A DNA stretch of 28,080 nucleotides from Candidatus Cryptobacteroides faecihippi (GTDB lineage Bacteria > Bacteroidota > Bacteroidia > Bacteroidales > UBA932), in assembly GCA_018066065.1 (NCBI GenBank), contig JAGHSC010000105.1, forward strand, positions 1 to 28,080, given 5' to 3'. Positions 7,298-15,539 of this stretch are shown piece by piece. The notes under the pieces are model-generated. The model was not told the DNA's origin and searched no databases. It saw only the letters and a list, made by a program, of their open reading frames with translations. The position numbers and the translations under genes were made by a program. The number at the start of each line of letters is the position of its first letter. The first letter of the stretch is position 1.

Positions 7298-10189
7298 TTA
7301 TTCTGCCATCTCGTAGCCGAAGTATTCGCCCTTCCTGTCGTAAGGGACTCCGCTCTTCATCCACGCTGGCATCGGCTCGCCCTTGAGATAGTGGTCGAAG
7401 AACTGTGAGAGCCTGATTGTGAGATCCTTGCAGTTGCGTCTCTGGACAAGGTTGTGCTCCTCTCCGTTGTACTGGAGCATCCAGCATGGCTTTCCGAGCC
7501 TTCGGAGTGCAGAGAAGTACTCGATTCCCTGGTACCATGGAACTGCTCCGTCAGCGTCGATGTGCATGATGAGCAGAGGTGTGTTGACCTTGTCTGCCTT
7601 GAAGACAGGGGAGTTCTCGATGTAGAGGTCAAGGGCACCTTCTTCCCAGAGTGTCTTGCCGATTCGGCTCTGTCCGTGCTCATACTGGCCTGCGCGGGTC
7701 ATTCCCGAGCCCCAGCGGATGCCACCGTAGGCTGAAGTCATGTTGCTGACAGGGGCTCCTGCGCCACCTGCAGCGAACATGTCGGTGCGGGTCACGAGGT
7801 AGGCTGTCTGGTAGCCACCCCAGCTCTGGCCCTGGATTGCCATCCTGTCCTTGTCTGCGAATGGGTAGGCCTTGCAGAGAGCCTCGGCACCTGAGCAGAT
7901 GCAGTTGTAGGCGCTCTCGCCAGGATGTCCATCCTTGTAGACAATGTCTGGTACAAACACGATGTAACCTCTTGATGTGAAGAAGCTTATGTTGATGATT
8001 GACCTGGATGGGGCCGGTGTGTGGAAGGCGTAGAGCAGGTGTGAGTTCTTCTCGTAGAAGTAGCACATGACAGGAAGTTTCTCTCCTGGCTTGATGTCGT
8101 CCGGAATGTAGACGTTGCCGGTGAGAGGCGTTCCGTCGTAGGCATTCCAGTGGAACTGCTCGACGTGTCCCCATCTGTACTCCGACATCTGTGGATTGAT
8201 TGCAGTGACCTTGTCGCAGGTGGCGAAGAAGTCGTCAGTCGTGTAGAGGTCGTAGCAGTTGCGGAAATTTCCCTTCTGGAATGCGTACCTGCCGCTGTCC
8301 ATCGCTTTCTGGATGTTTGAGAAGGTGACGGTGTCGGTGAAGTACCTGAGTGTCTTTGCAGGCTTCGCAAGATTGATCTTGCCGTAGCCGTTCCTTGCGT
8401 TGTCCTCGCCGAGGACGGTGAACATCATGTCACCCTTTGGATCGTAGGCCTTGACGACGCCTGCGCTGCGCTGGCAGGCTGTCCTTCTGTCCGGTTCCGG
8501 GTCGATCATCACGAAGCGGTTGCGTGTGCTGCGGCCGACTCCGCCGGTGAGGTTCACTGCAGAGGATCCGTCAGGTGCGAACTTCCAGATGTCGTAGCGG
8601 TCGATAATCAGGACTGCCTGGTCGCCTGCAAGCCATCTAGGCTGCCTTTCGTGGGCTTCCGGTGAGTTGGTCGGGTGGTCGTCGAGCTCGTCGTGGAACG
8701 GAACACCTGCCTGTGCGGAGATGTTGACCTTGTTACCGGTCTGGGTGTCGTAGGTGTACCAGCAGTGGTCTGCATTGTCGAACCAGATCAGGTAGCGGCC
8801 AGTTGATGAGATGCCGAACCTGCCGTAGTTGAGCCTCTCGGCCACTTCCTTCCTGGATCCATCGTGCATGTTGACGAGGGAGATGTCGATGAGGTTCTCG
8901 TCGACCCAGAATGACTCCCTGACGTACTTCTCGCTGTTGCGGCAGACTGCCCAGTCCGATGCGCCACCGTTCAGGAGGCTGATGCTCTCGAAGAATGACT
9001 TGGCCAGGGGAACGATCTTTCCCGGCTCGGCAAGGTCGATGATGGCGGTGTAGGTCTTCTCGACCTTCTGCTTGTTGTTGAGTCTCTGCTGAGGAGGAGT
9101 GTAAGGTGCGTCCCAGTTCCAGATGTCTAGCTGTGCGGTCTCGAAGTCCACGATCGAGCTGTCCTTCTGAGGCCTGACCGGAGCGATGCTGAAGATGATC
9201 TTCCTGCTGTCGGGAGTGAAGTAGAATGAACTGTGTTCGGTGACGGTCCATCCGTCAGTGCCTTCGACGATGGTTCCTTCAGGAATGATCTCCTTCGTGT
9301 CGAAGGTGACCTCCCCACCGGCCTTTGCAGGCCAGCCTATCTTCGTGAGGAAAAGAGAATGCTCCTTTCCTCCGGTCTTGTTCTTCTTTGTCGTGGCCTT
9401 GAATGCGAGCATGTCCTGGGTGTCGTTGAAGACAGGCTTCGAGTAGGCCTCTGCGCCTCTTGCGAGTGTGTCGCAGATGTACTTGGCGTCGCCCTGGCCA
9501 AGGCGCATGACTGCAGCGGAATTGCATGTCAGGCTGTCCTTTGCGTCCTTTGTCGTGGTGAAGAGCAGGATGTCGCCCCTGGTGTTGAATCCGAAGCTTC
9601 CGACATTCATCAGAGTGTCCTTCCTGTCGGTTGCCGGGTTCAGGAGGATGATTCCACTCTTGGCGGTGCCTTTCTTGTCAGTCGAGTCCTTGTAGACCTT
9701 CCAGCTGCTCTTGAAGGCGACGAATGGCATGGCATCGTAGCCGTTCGTGAAAGACTCGACGATGCCGTACTTCCTGATGCTCAGGTCCTTGAGATCGACG
9801 ACAGCCATTGTGTCCTTGGTGGTCTCCTTCTTCTTGTCGATCTTCTCCTGGCGCGTCTTTGCGTATTCAGGCTTGATCCTGAGGTAGACCCACCTGCATT
9901 CTGGGTCGAGGACTGCGCTGTAGCCACGCGGGATGCCTATTTCCTTAGTCTCGACCTTACCCTTCTTCGAGACGAACTCCTTCTTGATGAAGAAAGTCCC
10001 ATCTCCCTGCTGAGGGAGGACTGAATAGGTGAGGACGCGGCCGTCGGTGCTGAGCTTCGGGGCGTCAACCCTCTGCCAGGAGTCATAGACGTCGTGGTCG
10101 AGAGCCTTCTTCTGCGCCTCTGCGGCCTGCGGGGCAAGGAATAGGGTTGCGATGGCGAGCATGGTGGCCATCTGCCTTGTAGATGTCAT
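7298..10189 (-). CDS. Secreted S9-family prolyl-oligopeptidase-like serine peptidase
   Basis: 963 residues. A signal peptide (hydrophobic 8-19, Ala-Glu-Ala at about 23-25) sends it to the periplasm. The N-terminal two thirds look like the WD/beta-propeller gate of S9 enzymes, and the last ~260 residues form an alpha/beta hydrolase with the triad Ser789 (Gly-Gln-Ser-Trp-Gly-Gly), Asp880 (in His-Ile-Asp-Ala-Asp-Gly-Ala-Val-Pro) and His912 (Gly-Glu-Glu-His-Asn). It is expected to trim peptides during protein scavenging; specificity is not visible. It is somewhat longer than typical S9 DPP-type proteins (700-850). The ATG at 10189 was chosen because the longer frame runs across the divergent promoter region into the HAD gene. 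It appears monocistronic. Confidence 0.85.
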   Translation of the reverse strand: MTSTRQMATMLAIATLFLAPQAAEAQKKALDHDVYDSWQRVDAPKLSTDGRVLTYSVLPQQGDGTFFIKKEFVSKKGKVETKEIGIPRGYSAVLDPECRWVYLRIKPEYAKTRQEKIDKKKETTKDTMAVVDLKDLSIRKYGIVESFTNGYDAMPFVAFKSSWKVYKDSTDKKGTAKSGIILLNPATDRKDTLMNVGSFGFNTRGDILLFTTTKDAKDSLTCNSAAVMRLGQGDAKYICDTLARGAEAYSKPVFNDTQDMLAFKATTKKNKTGGKEHSLFLTKIGWPAKAGGEVTFDTKEIIPEGTIVEGTDGWTVTEHSSFYFTPDSRKIIFSIAPVRPQKDSSIVDFETAQLDIWNWDAPYTPPQQRLNNKQKVEKTYTAIIDLAEPGKIVPLAKSFFESISLLNGGASDWAVCRNSEKYVRESFWVDENLIDISLVNMHDGSRKEVAERLNYGRFGISSTGRYLIWFDNADHCWYTYDTQTGNKVNISAQAGVPFHDELDDHPTNSPEAHERQPRWLAGDQAVLIIDRYDIWKFAPDGSSAVNLTGGVGRSTRNRFVMIDPEPDRRTACQRSAGVVKAYDPKGDMMFTVLGEDNARNGYGKINLAKPAKTLRYFTDTVTFSNIQKAMDSGRYAFQKGNFRNCYDLYTTDDFFATCDKVTAINPQMSEYRWGHVEQFHWNAYDGTPLTGNVYIPDDIKPGEKLPVMCYFYEKNSHLLYAFHTPAPSRSIINISFFTSRGYIVFVPDIVYKDGHPGESAYNCICSGAEALCKAYPFADKDRMAIQGQSWGGYQTAYLVTRTDMFAAGGAGAPVSNMTSAYGGIRWGSGMTRAGQYEHGQSRIGKTLWEEGALDLYIENSPVFKADKVNTPLLIMHIDADGAVPWYQGIEYFSALRRLGKPCWMLQYNGEEHNLVQRRNCKDLTIRLSQFFDHYLKGEPMPAWMKSGVPYDRKGEYFGYEMAE

Positions 10190-10223
10190 GTTATCTGGAT
10201 CTTGGTGTTTGTGTTCGTTCTCA

Positions 10224-10231
10224 CAAAGATA
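10224..10231 (-). promoter_or_regulatory. Probable -7 promoter box of S9 peptidase gene
   Basis: The minus strand reads TATCTTTG, an exact TAnnTTTG match, 34 bases before the peptidase ATG. A -33 element at standard spacing is not convincing. Confidence 0.5.
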
Positions 10232-10243
10232 CAAAACAAATAC

Positions 10244-10274
10244 TTGCCGGAAACCCCTCGAATGGCGATATTTG
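10244..10274 (+). promoter_or_regulatory. Candidate promoter of HAD phosphatase gene
   Basis: TTG at 10244-10246 and GATATTTG at 10267-10274 (seven of eight matches to TAnnTTTG) are separated by 20 bases, the expected spacing. The ATG follows 21 bases later and is preceded by a purine-rich AAGGAAG. Confidence 0.45.
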
Positions 10275-10295
10275 CAGAAACAATGATAAAGGAAG

Positions 10296-10979
10296 ATGGC
10301 TAGACTCGCAATTTTTGACTTGGACGGAACCCTCCTGGACACCATCGAGGATCTTGGAAACGCAACCAACCATGCACTTGAAAGCTGCGGATTCCCTGTG
10401 AGGCCGATCGACGATTACTATCAGCTCGTCGGCAGGGGAATCTACAATCTCTTCCGCTCTGCGATGCAGCCGCGCGACCCGCAGGCCCCTCGCATCAGCC
10501 CGGAGGAGATCGAAGGCAATGTCGAACGCATGGCTTCCTGCTTCATCCCTTACTACGATGCACACAAGGTCGACTGCACCCGTCCGTATGACGGCATCCT
10601 GCAGATGCTCAGGCTGCTCTCCGATGCCGGAGTCCTTCTTGCAGTGGCCTCAAACAAGTATCAGGACGGTCTCGAGAAGCTTGTCGTCCATTTCTTCGGT
10701 GATTTCAGCTTCGTGAAGATCCTCGGCCAGCGTGAGGGACAGCCCATCAAGCCGGATCCTGCGATCGTCGGCCAGATCATGGCAGAGGTTCCGGAACTCT
10801 CCAGGGAAGATGTTGTCTACATCGGAGATTCCAATGTCGACATGCAGACCGGTGCGAATGCCGGAGTGCGCACAATCGGTGTGACATGGGGCTTCAGAAG
10901 CCGTAAGGAGCTTGAGGACTGCAATCCATCAGCGGTGGTCGACACTGTGGAAGCTCTTACTGCTGAGATTCTTCGCTAG
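10296..10979 (+). CDS. HAD-superfamily phosphatase, phosphoglycolate phosphatase-like
   Basis: 227 residues with all four HAD motifs: Asp8-Leu-Asp10-Gly-Thr (nucleophile and acid/base), Ser119 in Ala-Ser-Asn-Lys, Lys152 in Ile-Lys-Pro-Asp-Pro, and Gly-Asp178-Ser-Asn-Val-Asp182 for Mg2+. The helical cap lies between motifs I and II (about 17-95). It is a cytosolic phosphohydrolase; phosphoglycolate is the usual assigned substrate, but close relatives hydrolyse other small phosphate esters. The ATG is preceded by AAGGAAG, a plausible ribosome binding site, somewhat unusual for a phylum that relies little on Shine-Dalgarno pairing. Its last 23 bases overlap the 3' end of the convergent NhaC-type gene. 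Confidence 0.85.
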   Translation: MARLAIFDLDGTLLDTIEDLGNATNHALESCGFPVRPIDDYYQLVGRGIYNLFRSAMQPRDPQAPRISPEEIEGNVERMASCFIPYYDAHKVDCTRPYDGILQMLRLLSDAGVLLAVASNKYQDGLEKLVVHFFGDFSFVKILGQREGQPIKPDPAIVGQIMAEVPELSREDVVYIGDSNVDMQTGANAGVRTIGVTWGFRSRKELEDCNPSAVVDTVEALTAEILR

Positions 10980-12267
10980 ATTTCCTTCCAGAGAATCCGA
11001 CCAGGATGGACAGGCACGCCGTCACCAGGAGTGCCATCGGGTAGAACAGCCATGGGATGATGCTTGCAGCGGTCAGCCCTGCGAGGCTGGATGCCATCAG
11101 CAGCTGAGCTCCGTAAGGTATGATGCTCTGGACAACGCATGAGAACGTGTCCAGGATGCTTGCAGACTTTCTCGGGTCCAGTCCGTATCTTTCGCTGATG
11201 TTCCTTGCAATCTTTCCTACCGTTAGGATTGCGATCGTGTTGTTTGCGGTGCACAGGTTGGAAAGGCCGACAAGTGTTCCGATGCTGAATTCCGCCCCCT
11301 TGCGTCCATTTATCCTGCGTGTCAGGCCGCGGATGATGAAATCGATGCCTCCGTTGTGCCGGATGATCTCAAGCATGCCTCCGGCGAGCATCGTGACGAT
11401 GATCAGCTCTCCCATCCCTGTTATTCCTGACCCGACGCTGCCCAGGAAACCTGCCCATGTCATCCCATCGGCGAATCCGATCACTGCACAGAGGGCAAGG
11501 CCGGTCGAGAGCACGGTCAGGACGTTGATCCCGCAGAGTGCCAGGATGATCACTGTCAGGTAGGGAATAAGCTTGAGGAAGTCGATCTGACCTATGCTTG
11601 GCACGGCTTCATTGTTCATTCCGATGGCTATGTAGATTACGGTCACGACCAGGGCGGCCGGGCCTGCAATCCAGATGTTGGTCCTGAACTTGTCCGCCAT
11701 CGAGCATCCCTGCGATGTCGTGGCTGCGATCGTTGTGTCGGAGATGAAGGAGAGGTTGTCTCCGAAGAATGCGCCTCCCACGATCAGGGCTGTGGTCATC
11801 GGAAGTGGAAAGCCTGCCTGTGTGGCTATTCCGCTTGCAATCGGGGTGAGTGCCACGATCGTTCCCACTGAAGTGCCTATGGACATGGAGATAAAGCATG
11901 AGGCCAGGAACAGCCCGGCCAGCACCAGCTTTGCCGGCAGAATTGTAAGTGTCAGATTGACAGTTGCTTCCACGCTTCCAATCGCCTTTGCCGTTGAAGC
12001 GAATGCTCCTGCCATCATGAATATCCAGATCATCAGGAGCACGTTCTTGTCTCCGGCTCCGGTCGAGAAGATGGAGATCCTGTCTGCAATCTTTCCCTTT
12101 GTGATGAGGATGGCGTAGATGGAGGCGATCAGGAAGGCAGACGTGACGGGAACTGAGTAGAAATCCTTCGCGGCGATGGATGAGACCAGGTAGGTGCCGA
12201 GAAACACGGCCAGAGGGCTCAGTGCGAGCCATCCGTTCCTCCTGTCTGTCTGAGTATTTGCTTCCAT
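10957..12267 (-). CDS. NhaC-family Na+/H+ antiporter-like transporter
   Basis: 436 residues, polytopic, with about 11-12 hydrophobic segments. Family signatures include Gly-Thr-Ser-Val-Gly-Thr at 131-136 and Gly-Asp-Asn-Leu-Ser-Phe-Ile-Ser-Asp-Thr-Thr at 169-179, corresponding to the ion-binding Gly-Asp-x-x-Ser-Pro-x-Ser-Asp-Thr region of NhaC. An internal echo, Leu-Ser-Asn-Leu-Cys-Thr-Ala-Asn-Asn-Thr, is seen in the second half. Expected role is cation/proton exchange at the inner membrane, although some family members exchange organic substrates. It is divergent from the GNAT gene across only 48 bases and convergent with the HAD gene, overlapping it by 23 bases. Confidence 0.8.
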   Translation of the reverse strand: MEANTQTDRRNGWLALSPLAVFLGTYLVSSIAAKDFYSVPVTSAFLIASIYAILITKGKIADRISIFSTGAGDKNVLLMIWIFMMAGAFASTAKAIGSVEATVNLTLTILPAKLVLAGLFLASCFISMSIGTSVGTIVALTPIASGIATQAGFPLPMTTALIVGGAFFGDNLSFISDTTIAATTSQGCSMADKFRTNIWIAGPAALVVTVIYIAIGMNNEAVPSIGQIDFLKLIPYLTVIILALCGINVLTVLSTGLALCAVIGFADGMTWAGFLGSVGSGITGMGELIIVTMLAGGMLEIIRHNGGIDFIIRGLTRRINGRKGAEFSIGTLVGLSNLCTANNTIAILTVGKIARNISERYGLDPRKSASILDTFSCVVQSIIPYGAQLLMASSLAGLTAASIIPWLFYPMALLVTACLSILVGFSGRKSSEESQQ

Positions 12268-12284
12268 GTGGTTTGTTCCGTAGG

Positions 12285-12292
12285 CAAATTTA
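12285..12292 (-). promoter_or_regulatory. Probable -7 promoter box of NhaC-type gene
   Basis: The minus strand reads TAAATTTG, an exact TAnnTTTG match, 17 bases before the ATG at 12267. It is the mirror image of the GNAT box at 12304-12311, separated by 11 bases. Confidence 0.55.
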
Positions 12293-12303
12293 ACAAATCT
12301 TGC

Positions 12304-12311
12304 TAAATTTG
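12304..12311 (+). promoter_or_regulatory. Probable -7 promoter box of GNAT gene, leaderless
   Basis: TAAATTTG is an exact TAnnTTTG match only 4 bases before the ATG at 12316, so transcription should begin at or next to the start codon. With the divergent box at 12285-12292 it forms a perfect 8-bp inverted repeat. Confidence 0.5.
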
Positions 12312-12315
12312 AGAC

Positions 12316-12783
12316 ATGATACGCAAAGCAGAAATCAATGATTTGCCGAGGATCCTGGAACTGCTGGATTCAGCCAGGGCCATAATGCGCTCGGACGGCA
12401 ACCATAAGCAGTGGAAGACAGGCTATCCATCGGAGGAAGCAATCCGCAGGGACATCGCCCTGGGGGCAGGCAGGATGGTTGGGGACTACGGTTATTTCGC
12501 GATCCTTCCGTCTCCCGATCCCACATATTCATTGATTGAGGGTGCATGGCTGGATGATGAGCCTTACTGCGTGCTGCACCGTATCGCCAGCACTCCGGAG
12601 AGCCATGGCGTCTTTGCCGCTGCCCTTGGTCATGCCTTCGAGAGCTACAGGGAGGTCAGGATCGACACCCATGAGGACAACCGCATCATGAGGCATCTGA
12701 TCGAGAAGGCTGGCTTTACCTACTGTGGGATCATCTATGTGGCCGATGGAACTCCGCGCCTGGCCTACCAGAAGAACGCCTAG
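12316..12783 (+). CDS. GNAT-family N-acetyltransferase
   Basis: 155 residues. The opening Met-Ile-Arg-Lys-Ala-Glu at 1-6 is a standard GNAT start. Motif A is Leu-His-Arg-Ile-Ala-Ser-Thr at 87-93 followed by a pyrophosphate-binding loop Pro-Glu-Ser-His-Gly-Val-Phe, a weak version of the Gln/Arg-x-x-Gly-x-Gly signature. Motif B is Asp-Thr-His-Glu-Asp-Asn at 117-122 leading into Glu-Lys-Ala-Gly-Phe. It should transfer an acyl group from acyl-CoA to an amine; the acceptor is unknown. The N-terminus supports the ATG at 12316 even though the promoter box lies right before it, implying a leaderless message. Its stop overlaps the convergent CPA2 gene by 4 bases. Confidence 0.8.
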   Translation: MIRKAEINDLPRILELLDSARAIMRSDGNHKQWKTGYPSEEAIRRDIALGAGRMVGDYGYFAILPSPDPTYSLIEGAWLDDEPYCVLHRIASTPESHGVFAAALGHAFESYREVRIDTHEDNRIMRHLIEKAGFTYCGIIYVADGTPRLAYQKNA

Positions 12784-15023
12784 ATCCATCCAAGGGCCTT
12801 CACGTCACCTGCAATCCAGATTGTGTCTCCATCCTCGAACCTGTAGTCGGGCTCCGGGTTGGTGATGAACTCTCCGTTGTGGAGCACGCTGATGACCATG
12901 CACTGGTACTTCCTGAGGTCGGCTGTCCTGAGGGTCTTTCCGGTCAGGAAGGAATCCTCCGCAAGCGTCACGGCCTCGATCCTGAACGGGCTTTCCGATT
13001 CGTCTTCGCTGCAGATCGAGCTGGCCATGAGGTCCTTGAGCCTGCCGATCTGGTCAGGAGTGCCCACAGCGAGGATCCTGTCGCCAGGGAAAAGAGTCGC
13101 GTCTCCGGACGGGACGAGGATTTCCTTGGAGCCGCGTGCGATCTTGATGATGTTGGCACCTGTCTCCGCCCTGAACGGAATGTCCTTGATCAGGGAGCCG
13201 GCGAAGCATGAATCAGGGGAGAGGACTATTGTCTCTGTGAAGACATTGTAGTTTTCAAGCTTGCGCTTGACAGAGGTGTAGACCGGCCTCTGACGCATCT
13301 CTGATTCTTCCTTGGCATTGAAGTTCTGCATGAACCTTTCCTCAAGCCCTGACATCCTGTGCATGGAGCGTCTAGCGAAGATGATGAAGCAGATCCCGGC
13401 GAAGATCACGGCCAGGATGGTCCATCCTGCCATGTGGAAATAGGTCGATACGACACCCAGGACGATTGCCACTGCTATGAAGGACCTTGCCAGGACGAGC
13501 CCCATGATAGGCCAGATGTTGCCGTCCTTCTGCCTGAGAAGCTTGGATGCGGATGAGTTGATCGATCCGGAGTTGATCCCGAGGCCGTAGAGGAACGGCA
13601 TCATCGCGATGAGGGTGACAGCGGCTTCAAGGATCTTCCTGACCTTGTCCCCGACCTGTGGCAGCAACCTGTCTGCGAGCGGCCCGAGATAGAGTACGGA
13701 ACCGATGTAGATTGCCATGATCACCACTCCGTAGAGGACTATCCTGATGAAATAGGCTTGCAGGAGCTTCTTCCATTCGCTTTCCTCGGATGCCGTGTTC
13801 CTTGTGGAGGCGTCAGTCTGCGAGAGGCGTTCGATCCACTTTGCAGGAAGTTTCTTCCTGAGCAGCTCGAGGCAAGGAGTACCTGCCTTTATCATGTATG
13901 GTGTCGTGAAAGTCGTGATGACGGAGACAGCGATGATGACGGGATAGATGAAGTCCCTCATCACTCCGAGCGAGCAGCCCACTCCTGCGATGATGAATCC
14001 GAACTCACCCAGCTGGGCGAGGCTGAATCCTGCGTGGACGGCATCGTCCATTCCCTTGCCTGTCAGGATGATGCCGGTAGCTGTGAAGACGATGTGGCTG
14101 ACGATGACGGTGATGGTCAGCACGAGGATGACGCCCCAGTGCTCAAGGATCACGGCGGGGTCGATCATCATTCCGACGGAGACGAAGAAGATTGCTCCGA
14201 AGATGTTCTTAAGAGGCGATACCAGCTTTTCAATATGCTCACCTTCAATCGTTTCTGCAAGGATGGAACCCATTACGAATGCGCCGAGGGCGGAGGAGAA
14301 CCCTACTGCGTTGGCCAGTACCACCATGCCGAAGCATAGACCTATGCTGACGATCAGGAGGATCTCGTCGTTGATGAACCTCTTGGCCTTCTTGAGGATC
14401 GTCGGGATCATGTAGATGCCGATCAGGAACCAGAGTGTCAGGAAGAAGAGAAGCTTCACGATGTTCATCACCAGTTCCTTGCCTGCGAACGACTTGGAGA
14501 CGGCCATCGTCGAGAGGAGGACCATCAGGAGGATTGCGATCAGGTCTTCCACGACCAGCGTTCCGAAGACCATCCCTGCGTAGGACTTTTCCTTCAGGCC
14601 CATGTCGTCGTAGGATTTGATGACTACCATCGTCGAGGACATGGAGAGGAGGCCTCCGAGGAAGACGCTTTCCATGATGCTCCAGGACATTGCCTGACCT
14701 GTCGCGAAACCCAGGATGAAGACGCCGATGAACTTGGTGACTGCGGCCACTATGGCGCTGGATCCGACTTTCAGGAGTTTCTTGAAGCTGAATTCGAGTC
14801 CGAGTCCGAACATGAGGAAGATGATTCCGATCTCTGACCATTGCTCGACTGTTTCCTGGCTTTCGATTCCGGGAAAGAAGCTGATGTGCGGACCAACAAG
14901 GAAGCCGGCGATGATGTAGCCCAGGATGAGGGGCTGCTTCAGCGCCTTGGATATGATTGTGAAGATTCCTGCCGAGATGAGTATGATGGCAAGGTCTCTT
15001 ACAAGGTTCAGCTCTTCTGACAT
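12780..15023 (-). CDS. CPA2-family monovalent cation:proton antiporter with two RCK_C domains
   Basis: 747 residues. Residues 1-400 hold a Kef-type Na+/H+ exchanger domain of about 12 helices (Gly-Leu-Gly-Leu-Glu-Phe-Ser near 90). About 420-560 carries four more hydrophobic segments not usual in KefB/KefC. Two RCK_C (TrkA_C)-like ligand-binding domains follow at about 597-668 and 680-747. No NAD-binding RCK_N Rossmann segment is seen between membrane part and RCK_C, so gating is probably not by NAD(H) as in Kef. Expected role is K+ or Na+ efflux against H+ at the inner membrane, for pH or osmotic balance. The ATG at 15023 was chosen because the longer frame runs through the neighbouring peptidase gene. 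It is divergent from the S26 gene across 66 bases. Confidence 0.85.
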   Translation of the reverse strand: MSEELNLVRDLAIILISAGIFTIISKALKQPLILGYIIAGFLVGPHISFFPGIESQETVEQWSEIGIIFLMFGLGLEFSFKKLLKVGSSAIVAAVTKFIGVFILGFATGQAMSWSIMESVFLGGLLSMSSTMVVIKSYDDMGLKEKSYAGMVFGTLVVEDLIAILLMVLLSTMAVSKSFAGKELVMNIVKLLFFLTLWFLIGIYMIPTILKKAKRFINDEILLIVSIGLCFGMVVLANAVGFSSALGAFVMGSILAETIEGEHIEKLVSPLKNIFGAIFFVSVGMMIDPAVILEHWGVILVLTITVIVSHIVFTATGIILTGKGMDDAVHAGFSLAQLGEFGFIIAGVGCSLGVMRDFIYPVIIAVSVITTFTTPYMIKAGTPCLELLRKKLPAKWIERLSQTDASTRNTASEESEWKKLLQAYFIRIVLYGVVIMAIYIGSVLYLGPLADRLLPQVGDKVRKILEAAVTLIAMMPFLYGLGINSGSINSSASKLLRQKDGNIWPIMGLVLARSFIAVAIVLGVVSTYFHMAGWTILAVIFAGICFIIFARRSMHRMSGLEERFMQNFNAKEESEMRQRPVYTSVKRKLENYNVFTETIVLSPDSCFAGSLIKDIPFRAETGANIIKIARGSKEILVPSGDATLFPGDRILAVGTPDQIGRLKDLMASSICSEDESESPFRIEAVTLAEDSFLTGKTLRTADLRKYQCMVISVLHNGEFITNPEPDYRFEDGDTIWIAGDVKALGWI

Positions 15024-15036
15024 GTGAATGTATCTC

Positions 15037-15053
15037 TTTGTCTGAAAGACAAA
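15037..15053. promoter_or_regulatory. Palindrome, possible operator between CPA2 and S26 genes
   Basis: TTTGTCT-GAA-AGACAAA is a perfect 7-bp inverted repeat with a 3-base centre. Its left arm supplies a TTTG that could serve as the -33 element for the rightward genes, and its right edge overlaps the leftward TAATTTTG box. A protein bound here could control both directions. Confidence 0.4.
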
Positions 15054-15057
15054 ATTA
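15050..15057 (-). promoter_or_regulatory. Probable -7 promoter box of CPA2 antiporter gene
   Basis: The minus strand reads TAATTTTG, an exact TAnnTTTG match, 26 bases before the ATG at 15023. Four of its bases lie in the adjoining palindrome. Confidence 0.5.
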
Positions 15058-15062
15058 ATCAT

Positions 15063-15070
15063 TATCTTTG
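15063..15070 (+). promoter_or_regulatory. Probable -7 promoter box of S26/ABC transporter unit
   Basis: TATCTTTG is an exact TAnnTTTG match, with TTTG at 15037-15040 placed 22 bases upstream, slightly wider than usual. The ATG at 15090 follows 19 bases later, which rules out the in-frame ATG at 15024. Confidence 0.5.
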
Positions 15071-15089
15071 TCAACCTTGTACGATTGAC

Positions 15090-15539
15090 ATGAAAAAAAT
15101 GAGTCTGCCCAATGAAGAATTCTTCAGCACGGTCGAAGAACTGCTTGCTGAGGGGAAGAGTGTCTCGATGAAGCCCAAGGGCAACAGCATGATTCCCTTC
15201 ATCAGGAGCGGACGCGACACCGTCGTGCTCTCTCCGTTGACTAGGGAGGTGCAGGTGGGGGACATCGTTCTCTTTGTCATCGCAGGACGCCACATCCTCC
15301 ATAGGGTCTTCTCCATCGACGGGGATTTCCTGACGATCATGGGAGACGGCAACATCAGGGGAAAGGAGCATTGCTCCAGGGCCGATGTCGTCGCTGTGGT
15401 GACGGAGATCATCCGTGAGGGTTCAACCGTTGGAAAGGCTCCGGGCAAGGGACGCTTCTGGAGATTCCTGCTGCCTTTCCGCCGGATAATCCTGGCAGTC
15501 TACAGGAGAGTCATACCTTCTGACTTCGAGAAATTATGA
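15090..15539 (+). CDS. Small soluble S24/S26-family (S26B-like) peptidase homolog
   Basis: 149 residues. Ser33 sits in Gly-Asn-Ser-Met-Ile-Pro, the nucleophile box of signal peptidases. The general-base position is His71 in Ile-Leu-His-Arg-Val, as in the SipW/Sec11 (S26B) branch rather than the Lys of bacterial LepB. Met-Gly-Asp-Gly-Asn at 84-88 corresponds to the next conserved box. There is no N-terminal membrane anchor, only a basic amphipathic C-terminus (about 123-142), so it is not an ordinary signal peptidase. It may process a peptide substrate, or be a non-proteolytic relative. An ATG nine bases downstream (15099) is also possible. Its stop overlaps the ABC transporter start in ATGA, implying translational coupling and a shared job in maturation/export. 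Confidence 0.75.
   Translation: MKKMSLPNEEFFSTVEELLAEGKSVSMKPKGNSMIPFIRSGRDTVVLSPLTREVQVGDIVLFVIAGRHILHRVFSIDGDFLTIMGDGNIRGKEHCSRADVVAVVTEIIREGSTVGKAPGKGRFWRFLLPFRRIILAVYRRVIPSDFEKL

Noticed and set aside
9233..10024. Long open frame (263 codons) antisense to the S9 peptidase gene
   Set aside because: The opposite strand encodes a protein with signal peptide, propeller and full catalytic triad; the antisense translation has no recognisable motif and is a by-product of GC-rich codon use.
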